Positions 9,176 to 17,200 are shown, counted from the stretch's first letter. The stretch is DNA of 31,909 nucleotides from an uncultured Bacteroidales bacterium (GCA_937965665.1 CALCJE010000019.1:1-31909), one strand, 5' to 3'. Notes: a model not told the origin generated them from the letters alone. A program made the numbers and translations.

Positions 9176-9499
9176 ATGGATATGAATGATCCCCAGAACC
9201 AAAATCCAAACCAGATCAATATCGAACTTTCTGACGAGGTAAGCGAAGGTATTTACTCAAATCTTGCCGTAATCACACATTCAAATTCAGAGTTTGTAGT
9301 TGATTTTATTAAGCTTATGCCCGGTGTTCCCAAAGCAAAAGTGAAATCGCGTATTATCTTAACTCCGCAGCATGCAAAGCGCCTGTACCGTGCCTTGAAG
9401 GATAATATCAGCAAATTCGAAGCTGTTCATGGTGTGATAAAAGAAACTGAAGGGGGTGATTATCCTTTTCAACTGAGTGGTCCTGCAGGGCAGGCCTAA
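9176..9499 (+). CDS. DUF3467 domain protein
   Basis: This 107-residue protein opens with an Asn/Gln/Pro-rich stretch and then matches the DUF3467 pattern as I know it: a NIELSDEVSEGIYSNLAVITHS strand-helix segment, FVVDFIKLMPGVPKAKVKSRIILTP, then a helix with HAKRLYRALKDNISKFE. There is no signal peptide or membrane segment, so it is cytoplasmic. Its biochemical function is not known to me. In Bacteroidota this family is commonly found just after rpoC, which hints at a role near transcription, but that is inference from position. Two possible ATGs lie six bases apart (9176 and 9182); I kept the first. A terminator follows the gene. Confidence 0.9.
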   Translation: MDMNDPQNQNPNQINIELSDEVSEGIYSNLAVITHSNSEFVVDFIKLMPGVPKAKVKSRIILTPQHAKRLYRALKDNISKFEAVHGVIKETEGGDYPFQLSGPAGQA

Positions 9500-9520
9500 A
9501 CCCGGTAATAGCAATATTTT

Positions 9521-9554
9521 AAAAGAGGCTTCAGTAAATGGGCCTCTTTTTTTT
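9521..9554 (+). terminator. Terminator after the DUF3467 gene
   Basis: AAAAGAGGC (9521-9529) pairs with GCCTCTTTT (9542-9550) across a 12-base loop, followed by a run of eight T from 9547 to 9554. This is a strong intrinsic terminator 22 bases after the stop codon. The remaining 9555-9660 holds no gene I can see. Confidence 0.8.
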
Positions 9555-9661
9555 GTTTGTGATTATTGTAAACCTATATTGAAAACTCTGCATAAAGAAA
9601 GGTATATCCTATTTCGATAAATATGCATGGCAGTGCAGGTACGTGATTAGTTACTAAACGT

Positions 9662-9700
9662 CAAAAAAAAAAGTAACTCCATGGCTGAAGTTACTTTTTT
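9662..9700 (-). terminator. Terminator of the NYN gene (bidirectional)
   Basis: AAAAAAGTAACT (9667-9678) and AGTTACTTTTTT (9689-9700) form a 12-bp stem with a 10-base loop. Read on the - strand it follows the NYN stop codon by 20 bases and ends in about ten T residues. On the + strand it also ends in six T, so it can back up the DUF3467 terminator at this convergent junction. Confidence 0.75.
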
Positions 9701-9719
9701 AAATCTGTTTGATTGTTAA

Positions 9720-10406
9720 TTACACGTTGAACAGCGAATTTACTATCGGATCATTTTTACTGGTACGATCATCAATACGTTTGTCCATCATCAATGGGTA
9801 AACGCATTCGTCGATCAATGCCTGGCTGGTGCGTGTTGTTACTTTGTAGGCGCGTCCGGCAGCCGAAGTCGACTCGTACGAGAAATCCCAGCCAAGAACC
9901 ATTACGCGGGTTCCGCGGCTGTTAATCTTCTTGATAAGAGGCACATAGTCAGTGTCGCCGGCAATGATAACAACAACATCAAGTTCTTTTACAAGTGTAA
10001 GTTCATACGTTTCGAGAGAGAACCAAACATCAATCCCTTTTTCTTCAGCTTCCCCGGTACGTGAGTCAACCAAAAGCGGGTAATTGTGTGTTGTGATTCC
10101 TTCGTACATGAAAATGTCGTCGATCCGACGCTCATTTGTCATCTGGGTTAAACGGTATGCTTCATCAGGATATTTTTTCTCCAACTGGCTGGTAGAATAC
10201 CTTCCCCTAAACCAATGTGTTTCGACAACCTGACAATAACGTTTCTCTGAGTTTTCAAGTTTTGAAATCTCATCCCGCAGGAATTCAGCAAGGCCATTAA
10301 AGTTAATGGTGCTTTTGCGTTCATGGTGGTAACGATAATACGAATTAACTTTCAAGAAGAAAGTCCCGTCAATGAACAGCCCGATTTTTTTGATTTTTTC
10401 TTCCAT
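9720..10406 (-). CDS. NYN domain (LabA/DUF88-type) nuclease-like protein
   Basis: The 228-residue soluble protein has the NYN/PIN-like fold pattern: an opening strand IGLFIDGTFF with D13, a middle acidic position in GIDVWFSLE (D126), and VVVIIAGDTDYVPLI with D151 and D153. These are the spaced aspartates that bind Mg2+ in NYN-family RNases, so the active site looks intact. A later strand TRVMVLGWDFS completes the Rossmann-like sheet. The likely role is RNA cleavage or processing, but the substrate is unknown. It is a single-gene unit: its own promoter lies about 170 bases upstream, a terminator follows, and it converges on the rpoBC-DUF3467 operon. The start has no Shine-Dalgarno sequence. 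Confidence 0.85.
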   Translation of the reverse strand: MEEKIKKIGLFIDGTFFLKVNSYYRYHHERKSTINFNGLAEFLRDEISKLENSEKRYCQVVETHWFRGRYSTSQLEKKYPDEAYRLTQMTNERRIDDIFMYEGITTHNYPLLVDSRTGEAEEKGIDVWFSLETYELTLVKELDVVVIIAGDTDYVPLIKKINSRGTRVMVLGWDFSYESTSAAGRAYKVTTRTSQALIDECVYPLMMDKRIDDRTSKNDPIVNSLFNV

Positions 10407-10447
10407 TATTGATATAAATAATTAAACTATAAGGTTGTGATATAAAA

Positions 10448-10483
10448 CTATAAAAATAACAGCAACCCCGTAAAATTGTTCAT
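10448..10483 (-). other. Possible 11-codon leader ORF upstream of the NYN gene
   Basis: On the - strand, AAAGGAG followed six bases later by ATG opens an 11-codon frame, MNNFTGLLLFL then TAG. It ends 41 bases before the NYN start and lies in the predicted 5' leader. A Shine-Dalgarno sequence this good is unusual here, since neighbouring genes lack one. It is too short to judge by coding statistics and could be chance. Confidence 0.3.
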
Positions 10484-10579
10484 TTTTATCTCCTTTAAGT
10501 GCTAGTGTTAAGTCTCTTAAACAAATAGTTGCAAGAACTTTTCACCTAGGTTGCAGCCCTTTCCCACTTTGAAGATGCG

Positions 10580-10610
10580 CAAATTTAATCACTATTTGAT
10601 AAAATGCAAA
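10580..10610 (-). promoter_or_regulatory. Bacteroidota-type promoter for the NYN gene
   Basis: Read on the - strand, TTTG (10610-10607), a spacer of exactly 19 bases, and TAAATTTG (10587-10580) match the TTTG-N19-TAnnTTTG consensus of the Bacteroidota housekeeping sigma factor. Transcription should begin near 10575, leaving a leader of about 170 bases. The rest of the gap, 10621-10877, is AT-rich and holds no recognisable gene. Confidence 0.65.
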
Positions 10611-10877
10611 CTTTGAAAAAAAAAATCTAACAAAAATTATTAACATGCGAACGACTAAAAAAAAATAATTTAAAGTCTGGTCTTTCGATCATTGGCTCTA
10701 ACTACCGTTGTTGTTATAGTTGCTCATAATCAGGGAAATAAATCAAAGTCGGAAAAATCTTAAAAACCAGTAAAAGTATGTGACAGGAATTTGTAATTAT
10801 TTTGCTGAATGTAAAAATATTTTAGGATATACCACCCATAATGGTAATAATTACCTGCTGGTTGATGGAGTTAAGGT

Positions 10878-11648
10878 TTATTTCAATTTGTGAATCCAGC
10901 AATATTCCCCATTTGCATTTTTTGCTATTGTACTGGTACTTAACCGGGTGTCGATTCGCATACGTGTAAAATAATCGCGGAACGAGAGTGCAAAGAAAAC
11001 ACTGCCAGGAGTTGGGGTATCCGTATTCCGGTAATTAAGCCATAATTCCCGTGGCTGACCGATCCACACACCTGTCAGTTTGTTAACGAACGCATTCTGC
11101 TTTAAAAAGCTCTTTCCTGTTTTATCGAAAACATATTCCCATTCGCAGCCGTAAATGGCCTGGCCGCTGGGTTGAAATGCCGGGAGGAACCATACACTTA
11201 TGGTTTGATCTGCATTGGAATGCACAAATGTGTTGAAATACAGGTTGCAGGTATCCCTCACCAGTTGAAACTGCTGGTTGGCAACGGCTACTGCAGAACC
11301 TGGTGCTGATAGCCAGGATGTATCTTCATTAAGCGGAAGTTCCGTAACCTGGCCAAGTGTGTCGATGCGAATGTTTTTTGAAAGGGTAAATGTATTTCCG
11401 GTGGTCACAATGCCCGCTGTATGCCATTTATCATTACTTCGATAGGTAAGCCATTCAATTGATGAAATGTCCTCAGTTCGCATATACCGGTCGATGGCTG
11501 CCTGGTTGTAGTTTTCGCAGCTAACAAAGTAGGTTGCCAGGTCGATACATTGATTAAACCTGGTTGTATCAAATTGTGCCTGGCCCTGCTGTGCTTTTGC
11601 CATGCAGGAAAGGGATACAAGAAAGAAGAGAATATATGCTTTAATCAT
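10878..11648 (-). CDS. Exported protein of unknown function
   Basis: I do not recognise a family. The 256-residue form starting at 11648 begins with a clean signal peptide (MIKAYILFFLVSLSCMAKAQ, predicted cut before Q20), so it should go to the periplasm or cell surface. An upstream in-frame ATG at 11702 would add 18 residues ahead of the signal peptide; I prefer 11648 because of the signal peptide and because the -7 promoter box at 11719 would leave only about 12 bases of leader for the longer form. The mature protein is rich in aromatic residues and Thr, with strand-like segments such as QTISVWFLPAF and IYGCEWEYVFD, and has no membrane helix after the signal. It lies between the NYN and Tricorn-like genes on the same strand, separated from the latter by a terminator. 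Confidence 0.7.
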   Translation of the reverse strand: MIKAYILFFLVSLSCMAKAQQGQAQFDTTRFNQCIDLATYFVSCENYNQAAIDRYMRTEDISSIEWLTYRSNDKWHTAGIVTTGNTFTLSKNIRIDTLGQVTELPLNEDTSWLSAPGSAVAVANQQFQLVRDTCNLYFNTFVHSNADQTISVWFLPAFQPSGQAIYGCEWEYVFDKTGKSFLKQNAFVNKLTGVWIGQPRELWLNYRNTDTPTPGSVFFALSFRDYFTRMRIDTRLSTSTIAKNANGEYCWIHKLK

Positions 11649-11718
11649 TTGAATGAATGTGGTGCCAGATTTAACTGTATCTACTTTTGAGAGCCAGCTC
11701 ATTGTGCGATGTGCTTAG

Positions 11719-11726
11719 CAAAAATA
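11719..11726 (-). promoter_or_regulatory. -7 promoter box for the exported protein gene
   Basis: On the - strand this reads TATTTTTG, fitting TAnnTTTG. No good TTTG/TTG is seen 19-21 bases upstream. Transcription would start near 11714, about 65 bases before the preferred ATG at 11648. Confidence 0.35.
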
Positions 11727-11777
11727 AAACTTTAATACAAACGGAATAATTTCGACAATAGTTTGTGAGGGATAACA

Positions 11778-11810
11778 AAAAAGCGGCAGTCGTGATAACT
11801 GCCGCTTTTT
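11778..11810 (-). terminator. Terminator of the Tricorn-like gene (bidirectional)
   Basis: AAAAAGCGGCAGT (11778-11790) pairs perfectly over 13 bp with ACTGCCGCTTTTT (11798-11810) around a 7-base loop. On the - strand it follows the protease stop codon at 11821 by about 10 bases and ends in T residues. Confidence 0.85.
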
Positions 11811-11820
11811 AAATCAAGGT

Positions 11821-14800
11821 TTATTTGCTCTTATCAGGGGCTGACGGAATGGCCGGGGGCTCCTTAAAGTTTTTCAATTCCTGGAGAATAACTTCTATAG
11901 CTTTATTCAGCTGATCATCAGTACCTTCGTACTCGCGCGAAGGGTCGTTATCAATTTCAATATCCGGGTCAACGCCATAGCCTTCAATAATCCATTTGCT
12001 TTCGTCAGCCGAATAGCTTGCAAATTCAGGTTTCCGCAAATCGGCTCCATCCACAAACGGCAGTGATCCCCTGATACCTACCACACCACCCCAGGTCCGG
12101 GTGCCAATCACTTTGCCGATCTGGTGTTTCTTGAATCCATACGGGAAAAGATCGCCGTCAGATGCCGAATACTGGTTTATCAACAACACTTTTGGCCCAG
12201 CCATTACTTTGGTAGGGGTATGCCCGATTTGTTCCACGTTCCTGGCCATATTGCTCCTGGTTATTTCGCGGTTCAAACGCTCGATAATCATGGGCGACAC
12301 ATTTCCGCCTCCATTTCCACGGTCATCGATAATCAGTGCTTTTTTGGCCAGTTGGGGGTAAAAATATTTCACAAACTCATTCAGGCCTTCGGAACTCATA
12401 TCAGGAATATGGATGTAACCCACCTGGCCGTTTGTTGCTTTGTCGACCTTACGGATGTTGTTTTGCACCCAGGTATAATAGTACAGGCTTGATTCATCAG
12501 CAACAGGCACCACAAGTACTTTGCGTCCTCCCTCGGCTGGTGAGGCATTTAATGTGAGTTCAACATTTTTACCTGCTTTATTGATGAGTGCCGCGTAAAT
12601 GTCGGGCATCTCCTTTGTCGATTTCCCGTTTACTGAAGTAATATATTCGCCTTTAACAGCGCCCACACCCACTTCGGTAAGTGGCGAATGAAGATCAGAA
12701 CTCCAGTTGGCTCCCTGCAGAAGGCTGTCGATACGGAAATAGCCCGAGGCATCCTTGCTCAGACGTGCTCCCAGTAAACCCAGGTTAATCTTTTCAACCG
12801 GCTTGCGTTCGCCACCATTGATATATGCATGGCCTACGCTGAGTTCGGCAATCATTTCGCCGATCAGGTAAGTAAGGTCGTTGCGATTGTTAACATATGG
12901 AACCATCACGGCATATTTGTCGTGTATTGCTTTCCAGTCAACTCCATGCATATTGGCTACATAAAAGAAATCGCGCATCTGTCGCCAGGCTTCATCATAA
13001 ATCTGTTTCCACTCCTGCCTGTTGTCAACCCATATTTTCAGATCGGAGAGATCGATGGACTTGTCAGTGCTTATTTTTGACGATGGAAGATCTATCATAA
13101 AGTACCGGTTTCGCTGCCGCACAAGCATTTTCTTTCCATCTGCGGTAATATCGAAACCTATATCGCTGCCAAGATCTGTTTCTTTCTTTTGTTTCAGATC
13201 GTAAACCTTTGCGCTCATTCCCTTGTCATTCGATGTGTTATAAAAGATCTTTTCGTCAACCGACCAAAGGTTCCAGTAGTTTCCGGCTTCAACCGGGATT
13301 TCGAGGATACGCTGTTGAATACCTTCGGGATCAATTTTTACTGGCTTAACAGCAGGTTCGGGTGAGGATTCCGTTTTTTCGGACTTCTTACCTTTTTTAT
13401 CTTTTTCAGATGCAGGCGTTTCCTTTGTTTCCTTAGGCGTTTCAATCTTAACCTCGTCGTTTGATGGAGCAAAAGGTGAAGGAGTTTCTTTGGCCAGGGT
13501 TACAAGGTATAATTTCGACATATTCTGGTAAGCAAAATTCCACTCAACACTGCTGTATATGGGGTCGAAAGTACGGTCCGAAGTAAAAATAAGGTATTTG
13601 CCATTGCGCGAAAATGTGGGTTCATCCGACGAGAACCATCCATCCGTAACTTCAAAACTTTTTCCATCAGCGGTGTTGTACAGCATGATTTGCTGCATTC
13701 CGTTTTCCATAGGGCGGCTGTAGGCAATCCACCGGCTGTCGGGCGACCAGTCGAAACTGCCAAATTCCCAGATTTTTGATTTATCGACCAGTGTAACCGC
13801 TTTTGTAGCAATATCAACGTATTGCAGACGCAGCATTTTATCATTCCACAGAATCTTTTTGCTGTCGGGCGACCAGCGGATGGTAAATTTGTAGGTGTCG
13901 GCACCGGTTGTAAGTTTAACAGGAGGTTCGCTGCCATCCTGTTTTTGAATATAAATTTCATATTCACCGCTTGCATCGCTGAGGTAAGCAATCCATTTTC
14001 CATCCGGCGACCAGATTCCTTCGCGGTCGTGTGCATTGCTGCTCGCAGTTAAATTGCGGGTAATGCCTTCTTTTACCGGTACGGTGAAAATATCACCTCT
14101 TCCGGCTACCACTATCCTGTTGCCATCAGGCGAAGGATTAACCGATCCCAAATAGCGGGTTGCATCTTTAAGTTCGTTACGCGATGTATTCATATCATCT
14201 GCAATCTGCACCTGAACCTTCGTTGAAGTTTGGGTTTTTATGTCCAGAATGTAGATGTAACCACCATTTTCGTAAGCAATCCTGTTATCTCCGGCCGAAG
14301 GAAACTTTATGTCGTAATCAGTGTAATTGGTTACCTTGCGCGTTTGATTTGTTTTCAGGTTATAGCAAAATAAGTTCATGGTCCGGTCGCGGTCGGAGCA
14401 GAAATAGATTTCATCGCCAAACCACATGGGGAAGATATCCTGCGATTTATTACCGGTGATATTGCGGGTAGTTTTTGTTGCAAAATCGTGTATCCAGATA
14501 TCGTCGGCCATGCCACCTTTATAGTATTTCCAGGTTCTGAATTCGCGGAAAACCCGGTTGTATGCCAGTTGTTTGCCATCGGGCGAATAGGAACAAAATC
14601 CGCCTGTGGGTAAAGGAAGTTCCTGCGACATTCCACCGGTGACAGGTACCATGAATAGCTGGCCTGTAAAGTCGTTAAAAGTCTGCTTCCGGGAGCGGTA
14701 AATAATATTCCTGCCATCGGGTGTCCAGCCCATTACAATATTGTTGGGCCCCATCCGATCGCTGACATCGTCGCGGCCCAGTGTTGCTGTAATGGTAAGC

Positions 14801-15105
14801 CTTACAGGCACGCCTCCCTTTGCTGGCATGGTGTAAACTTCGGTATTTCCATCATATTGAGCCGTAAATGCAATAGTTTTACCATCAGGCGAGAAGTGTG
14901 GGAACATTTCATATCCCGGGTCGCTGGTTAGCTTGCGGGCCATGCCTCCCTGGACGGGTACCGAATATAAATCGCCGGCATAGGCAAAAACAACCTGTTC
15001 TCCATGAACCGTTGGGAAGCGCATGAGCCGGGCTTCGTCCTGGGCTATAGGAAATACCGGGAACAGTATTAAAGTGAAAAAGAGGATACTTTGGAGTTTT
15101 TTCAT
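11821..15105 (-). CDS. Secreted Tricorn-like protease (beta-propellers, PDZ, S41 core)
   Basis: The 1094-residue protein has a signal peptide (predicted cut before Q22), so it acts in the periplasm or outside, unlike cytosolic archaeal Tricorn. Residues about 25-535 are WD40-like/TolB-like propeller blades with many FSPDGK and WSPDGK repeats. About 540-595 is a Lys/Glu/Pro-rich linker, then further blade sequence, a core domain from about 680, a PDZ-like segment (about 770-835), and an S41 domain from about 885. Catalytic residues can be aligned by motif with Tricorn: H759 in VGHAY (Tricorn H746), S982-D983 in YSASDGD (Tricorn S965-D966), and E1041 in EGYGVDPDIE (Tricorn E1023). It should therefore be an active serine protease trimming peptides. 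It is transcribed alone from a -7 box at 15138 and ends in a strong terminator. Confidence 0.93.
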   Translation of the reverse strand: MKKLQSILFFTLILFPVFPIAQDEARLMRFPTVHGEQVVFAYAGDLYSVPVQGGMARKLTSDPGYEMFPHFSPDGKTIAFTAQYDGNTEVYTMPAKGGVPVRLTITATLGRDDVSDRMGPNNIVMGWTPDGRNIIYRSRKQTFNDFTGQLFMVPVTGGMSQELPLPTGGFCSYSPDGKQLAYNRVFREFRTWKYYKGGMADDIWIHDFATKTTRNITGNKSQDIFPMWFGDEIYFCSDRDRTMNLFCYNLKTNQTRKVTNYTDYDIKFPSAGDNRIAYENGGYIYILDIKTQTSTKVQVQIADDMNTSRNELKDATRYLGSVNPSPDGNRIVVAGRGDIFTVPVKEGITRNLTASSNAHDREGIWSPDGKWIAYLSDASGEYEIYIQKQDGSEPPVKLTTGADTYKFTIRWSPDSKKILWNDKMLRLQYVDIATKAVTLVDKSKIWEFGSFDWSPDSRWIAYSRPMENGMQQIMLYNTADGKSFEVTDGWFSSDEPTFSRNGKYLIFTSDRTFDPIYSSVEWNFAYQNMSKLYLVTLAKETPSPFAPSNDEVKIETPKETKETPASEKDKKGKKSEKTESSPEPAVKPVKIDPEGIQQRILEIPVEAGNYWNLWSVDEKIFYNTSNDKGMSAKVYDLKQKKETDLGSDIGFDITADGKKMLVRQRNRYFMIDLPSSKISTDKSIDLSDLKIWVDNRQEWKQIYDEAWRQMRDFFYVANMHGVDWKAIHDKYAVMVPYVNNRNDLTYLIGEMIAELSVGHAYINGGERKPVEKINLGLLGARLSKDASGYFRIDSLLQGANWSSDLHSPLTEVGVGAVKGEYITSVNGKSTKEMPDIYAALINKAGKNVELTLNASPAEGGRKVLVVPVADESSLYYYTWVQNNIRKVDKATNGQVGYIHIPDMSSEGLNEFVKYFYPQLAKKALIIDDRGNGGGNVSPMIIERLNREITRSNMARNVEQIGHTPTKVMAGPKVLLINQYSASDGDLFPYGFKKHQIGKVIGTRTWGGVVGIRGSLPFVDGADLRKPEFASYSADESKWIIEGYGVDPDIEIDNDPSREYEGTDDQLNKAIEVILQELKNFKEPPAIPSAPDKSK

Positions 15106-15137
15106 TTATAGGAAGTTTTAGGTTGATTTGATGGAAA

Positions 15138-15145
15138 CAAAGTTA
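15138..15145 (-). promoter_or_regulatory. -7 promoter box for the Tricorn-like gene
   Basis: On the - strand this reads TAACTTTG, matching TAnnTTTG, and places the transcript start near 15133, about 28 bases before the ATG. A -33 box is not obvious. Confidence 0.45.
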
Positions 15146-15191
15146 AACAAACGCTTGTTCGCAGGTAAGCCTGAAATGATAATTATTGTAA

Positions 15192-15199
15192 TAAGTTTG
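15192..15199 (+). promoter_or_regulatory. -7 promoter box for the DUF2179 gene
   Basis: TAAGTTTG fits TAnnTTTG, about 83 bases before the ATG at 15282, in the divergent gap shared with the Tricorn-like gene. No clear -33 box is present. Confidence 0.35.
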
Positions 15200-15281
15200 T
15201 GCCTTTAAATAATTATCAGAAATCATGATTGAGCTATTTTAAAAACACTAATTTAGCGCCTTGATCTGAGTGTTTTACAGG

Positions 15282-15875
15282 ATGGATTTATTGTCTTCCG
15301 ATAGTTGGTTTTTGACCTGGGTTCTGCTACCGGGTTTGATTTTTTTAGCACGCATCATGGATCAGAGCGTTGGAACGCTCAGGCTGATTTTTATCTCGAA
15401 AGGGATGAAAAACATTGCGCCATTCCTCGGTTTTTTTGAAGTTATTATCTGGTTGCTTGCCATTGGCCAGATTATGCAACACCTCGATAACTGGTTATGC
15501 TACGTAGCATATGGAGCTGGTTTTGCCACGGGTAATTTTATTGGCATAGCACTCGAAGAAAGACTCTCCATTGGCACTTCCATTATCCGGGTTATCCTGT
15601 CGAGTGAATCGCCGGAGCTGATAGATGCTTTAAAATCACATAATTTCGGACTTACCCTTCTTGATGCCGATGGTGCCAAAGGAAAGGTTAAAGTGATTTT
15701 TTCCATCATCCGGCGCAAAGAAATTCCGCTATTTCTCGATACACTGCACCAATACCATCCAACAGCTTTTTATACCATCGAAGATGTGAAAACAGCCAGG
15801 GAAGGGGTATTTAAAAGTGTTCCTGATAAATCCCTCTTTCATGGGCTATCTTCGGTGCTGACGAATAGAAAATAG
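15282..15875 (+). CDS. DUF2179/UPF0316 (DUF5698) membrane protein
   Basis: The 197-residue protein has three predicted membrane helices in its first 90 residues (around WVLLPGLIFLARIMDQSVGT, APFLGFFEVIIWLLAIGQIM and YVAYGAGFATGNFIGIALEE). A soluble C-terminal domain of about 100 residues follows, containing FSIIRRKEIPLFLDTLHQYHP and AFYTIEDVK, which is the DUF2179 pattern. This arrangement, with the early ARIMDQSVGTLRLIF segment, is that of the UPF0316 family (B. subtilis YebE-like). The cellular role is not established to my knowledge. A GTG at 15270 would add four residues; I prefer the ATG at 15282. It is followed 74 bases later by the PLP enzyme gene on the same strand. Confidence 0.88.
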   Translation: MDLLSSDSWFLTWVLLPGLIFLARIMDQSVGTLRLIFISKGMKNIAPFLGFFEVIIWLLAIGQIMQHLDNWLCYVAYGAGFATGNFIGIALEERLSIGTSIIRVILSSESPELIDALKSHNFGLTLLDADGAKGKVKVIFSIIRRKEIPLFLDTLHQYHPTAFYTIEDVKTAREGVFKSVPDKSLFHGLSSVLTNRK

Positions 15876-15949
15876 AAATTTTGAAATAATAGCTGGACTC
15901 AGGGTTCGGGACAAAAACATATGACTAACAAAAATTTAACTCCACAGTA

Positions 15950-17131
15950 ATGAAAAACAAAAAAATCGGATTTAACTCCAAACTTATCCATGGAGGCGAC
16001 TTTAACGATGCACTTGGAAGCGCCACTGTACCTATTTATCAAACTTCAACATTCAAATTTGATAACGCCGAACATGGCGCTGCCTGTTTTGCCGGCGAAA
16101 GCAACGGATACATATATACCCGCATTGGTAACCCAACCATACACGCGTTGGAAACCCTGCTTGCCGAACTCGAAGGAGGATTTGGGGGAATTGCAACCAG
16201 TTCGGGAATGGCCGCTGTTAATACCGTTTATGGTGCCATGCTAGCCCAGGGCGACCATGTGGTAAGTTCTGCAGCAGTATATGGCCCTTCGCGTGTGGTG
16301 CTCGAAACCTATTATAAAAAATACGGTGTCGAATCAACATTTGTAAATACTGCCAATATTGAAGAGGTTAAAAATGCAATCAGGCCGGAAACCAAACTTC
16401 TATATATTGAAACACCGGCTAATCCAACCATGGAAATAACCGACCTGGAAGCATGTTGCAAACTGGCACACCAGCATGGGATTACGGTTGCAGTCGACAA
16501 TACTTTCTGCAGCCCGTACCTTCAGCGCCCCATCGAAATGGGAGCTGATATTGTGTTGCATTCGCTAACAAAATTTATTAACGGGCATGCTGATATTGTG
16601 GGTGGAGTAGTTGTGTCTAAAGATGAAGCTTTGTATAAAAAACTACGTCCCATCATGGTGACTCTTGGTTTTAACATGGACCCTCACCAGGCTTACCTGG
16701 TGATCAGGGGTGTAAAAACACTCAGCATTCGGATAGACAGAGCCCAGGAATCGGCAATGAAACTGGCTGCCTATCTCGAAAATCATCCCAAAGTAGCATG
16801 GGTTAAATATCCCGGGCTGGCATCGCATCCGCAGCATGAACTGGCTAAAAGACAAATGGATGGTTTCGGCAGCATGATAAGCTTCGAATTGAAAGGAGGC
16901 CTCGAAGCCGGCAGGGTGATGATGAACAACGTACAAATGGCTATTCTGGCGGTTTCGTTAGGTGGTGTTGAAACCCTTATACAGCACCCTGCATCAATGA
17001 CCCATTCGAAAGTTTCAGCAGAGGGGAAATTAAAAGCCGGTATTACCGACGGGCTTGTACGTTATTCAGTGGGAATAGAAGATGTAGATGATCTGATGGC
17101 CGATCTTGAGCAGGCCTTGCAAAAAGTTTAA
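15950..17131 (+). CDS. Cys/Met-metabolism PLP enzyme (methionine gamma-lyase-like)
   Basis: The 393-residue protein belongs to the cystathionine gamma-synthase/gamma-lyase fold, type I PLP enzymes. Visible features are YTRIGNPT (Y56 and R58, which contact the phosphate of PLP in the partner subunit), SSGMAAV, Y111 stacking near PLP, VDNTFCSPYLQRP, and the Schiff-base lysine K208 in HSLTKFINGHADIVGG. The C terminus SLGGVETLIQHPASMTHS and GLVRYSVGIEDVDDL is close to methionine gamma-lyases, so cleavage of Met or cystathionine to 2-oxobutyrate, ammonia and a thiol is likely. However, the cysteine next to Y111 that is typical of methionine gamma-lyases is replaced by P113, so cystathionine gamma-lyase or another substrate is possible. 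The gene ends in a strong terminator. Confidence 0.9.
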   Translation: MKNKKIGFNSKLIHGGDFNDALGSATVPIYQTSTFKFDNAEHGAACFAGESNGYIYTRIGNPTIHALETLLAELEGGFGGIATSSGMAAVNTVYGAMLAQGDHVVSSAAVYGPSRVVLETYYKKYGVESTFVNTANIEEVKNAIRPETKLLYIETPANPTMEITDLEACCKLAHQHGITVAVDNTFCSPYLQRPIEMGADIVLHSLTKFINGHADIVGGVVVSKDEALYKKLRPIMVTLGFNMDPHQAYLVIRGVKTLSIRIDRAQESAMKLAAYLENHPKVAWVKYPGLASHPQHELAKRQMDGFGSMISFELKGGLEAGRVMMNNVQMAILAVSLGGVETLIQHPASMTHSKVSAEGKLKAGITDGLVRYSVGIEDVDDLMADLEQALQKV

Positions 17132-17173
17132 CCACTGGCATCCTTTTGAGATGACTTGTATAAAGTTCCTTTT

Positions 17174-17200
17174 AAATCCGGCCTTCCTGCCGGATTTTTT
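17174..17200 (+). terminator. Terminator after the PLP enzyme gene
   Basis: AAATCCGGC (17174-17182) and GCCGGATTT (17189-17197) form a 9-bp stem with loop CTTCCT, continuing into a T-run to about 17201. The -7 box of the next gene begins at the end of this T-run. Confidence 0.85.

Noticed and set aside
13500..14036. 178-codon - strand frame within the Tricorn-like gene
   Set aside because: It is an alternative frame on the same strand through the propeller repeats; the long frame has clear motifs and a signal peptide, this one has none.
15876..15949. Possible SAM riboswitch before the methionine-metabolism enzyme
   Set aside because: The 74-base gap shows no recognisable SAM-I or SAM-II core or stem arrangement.
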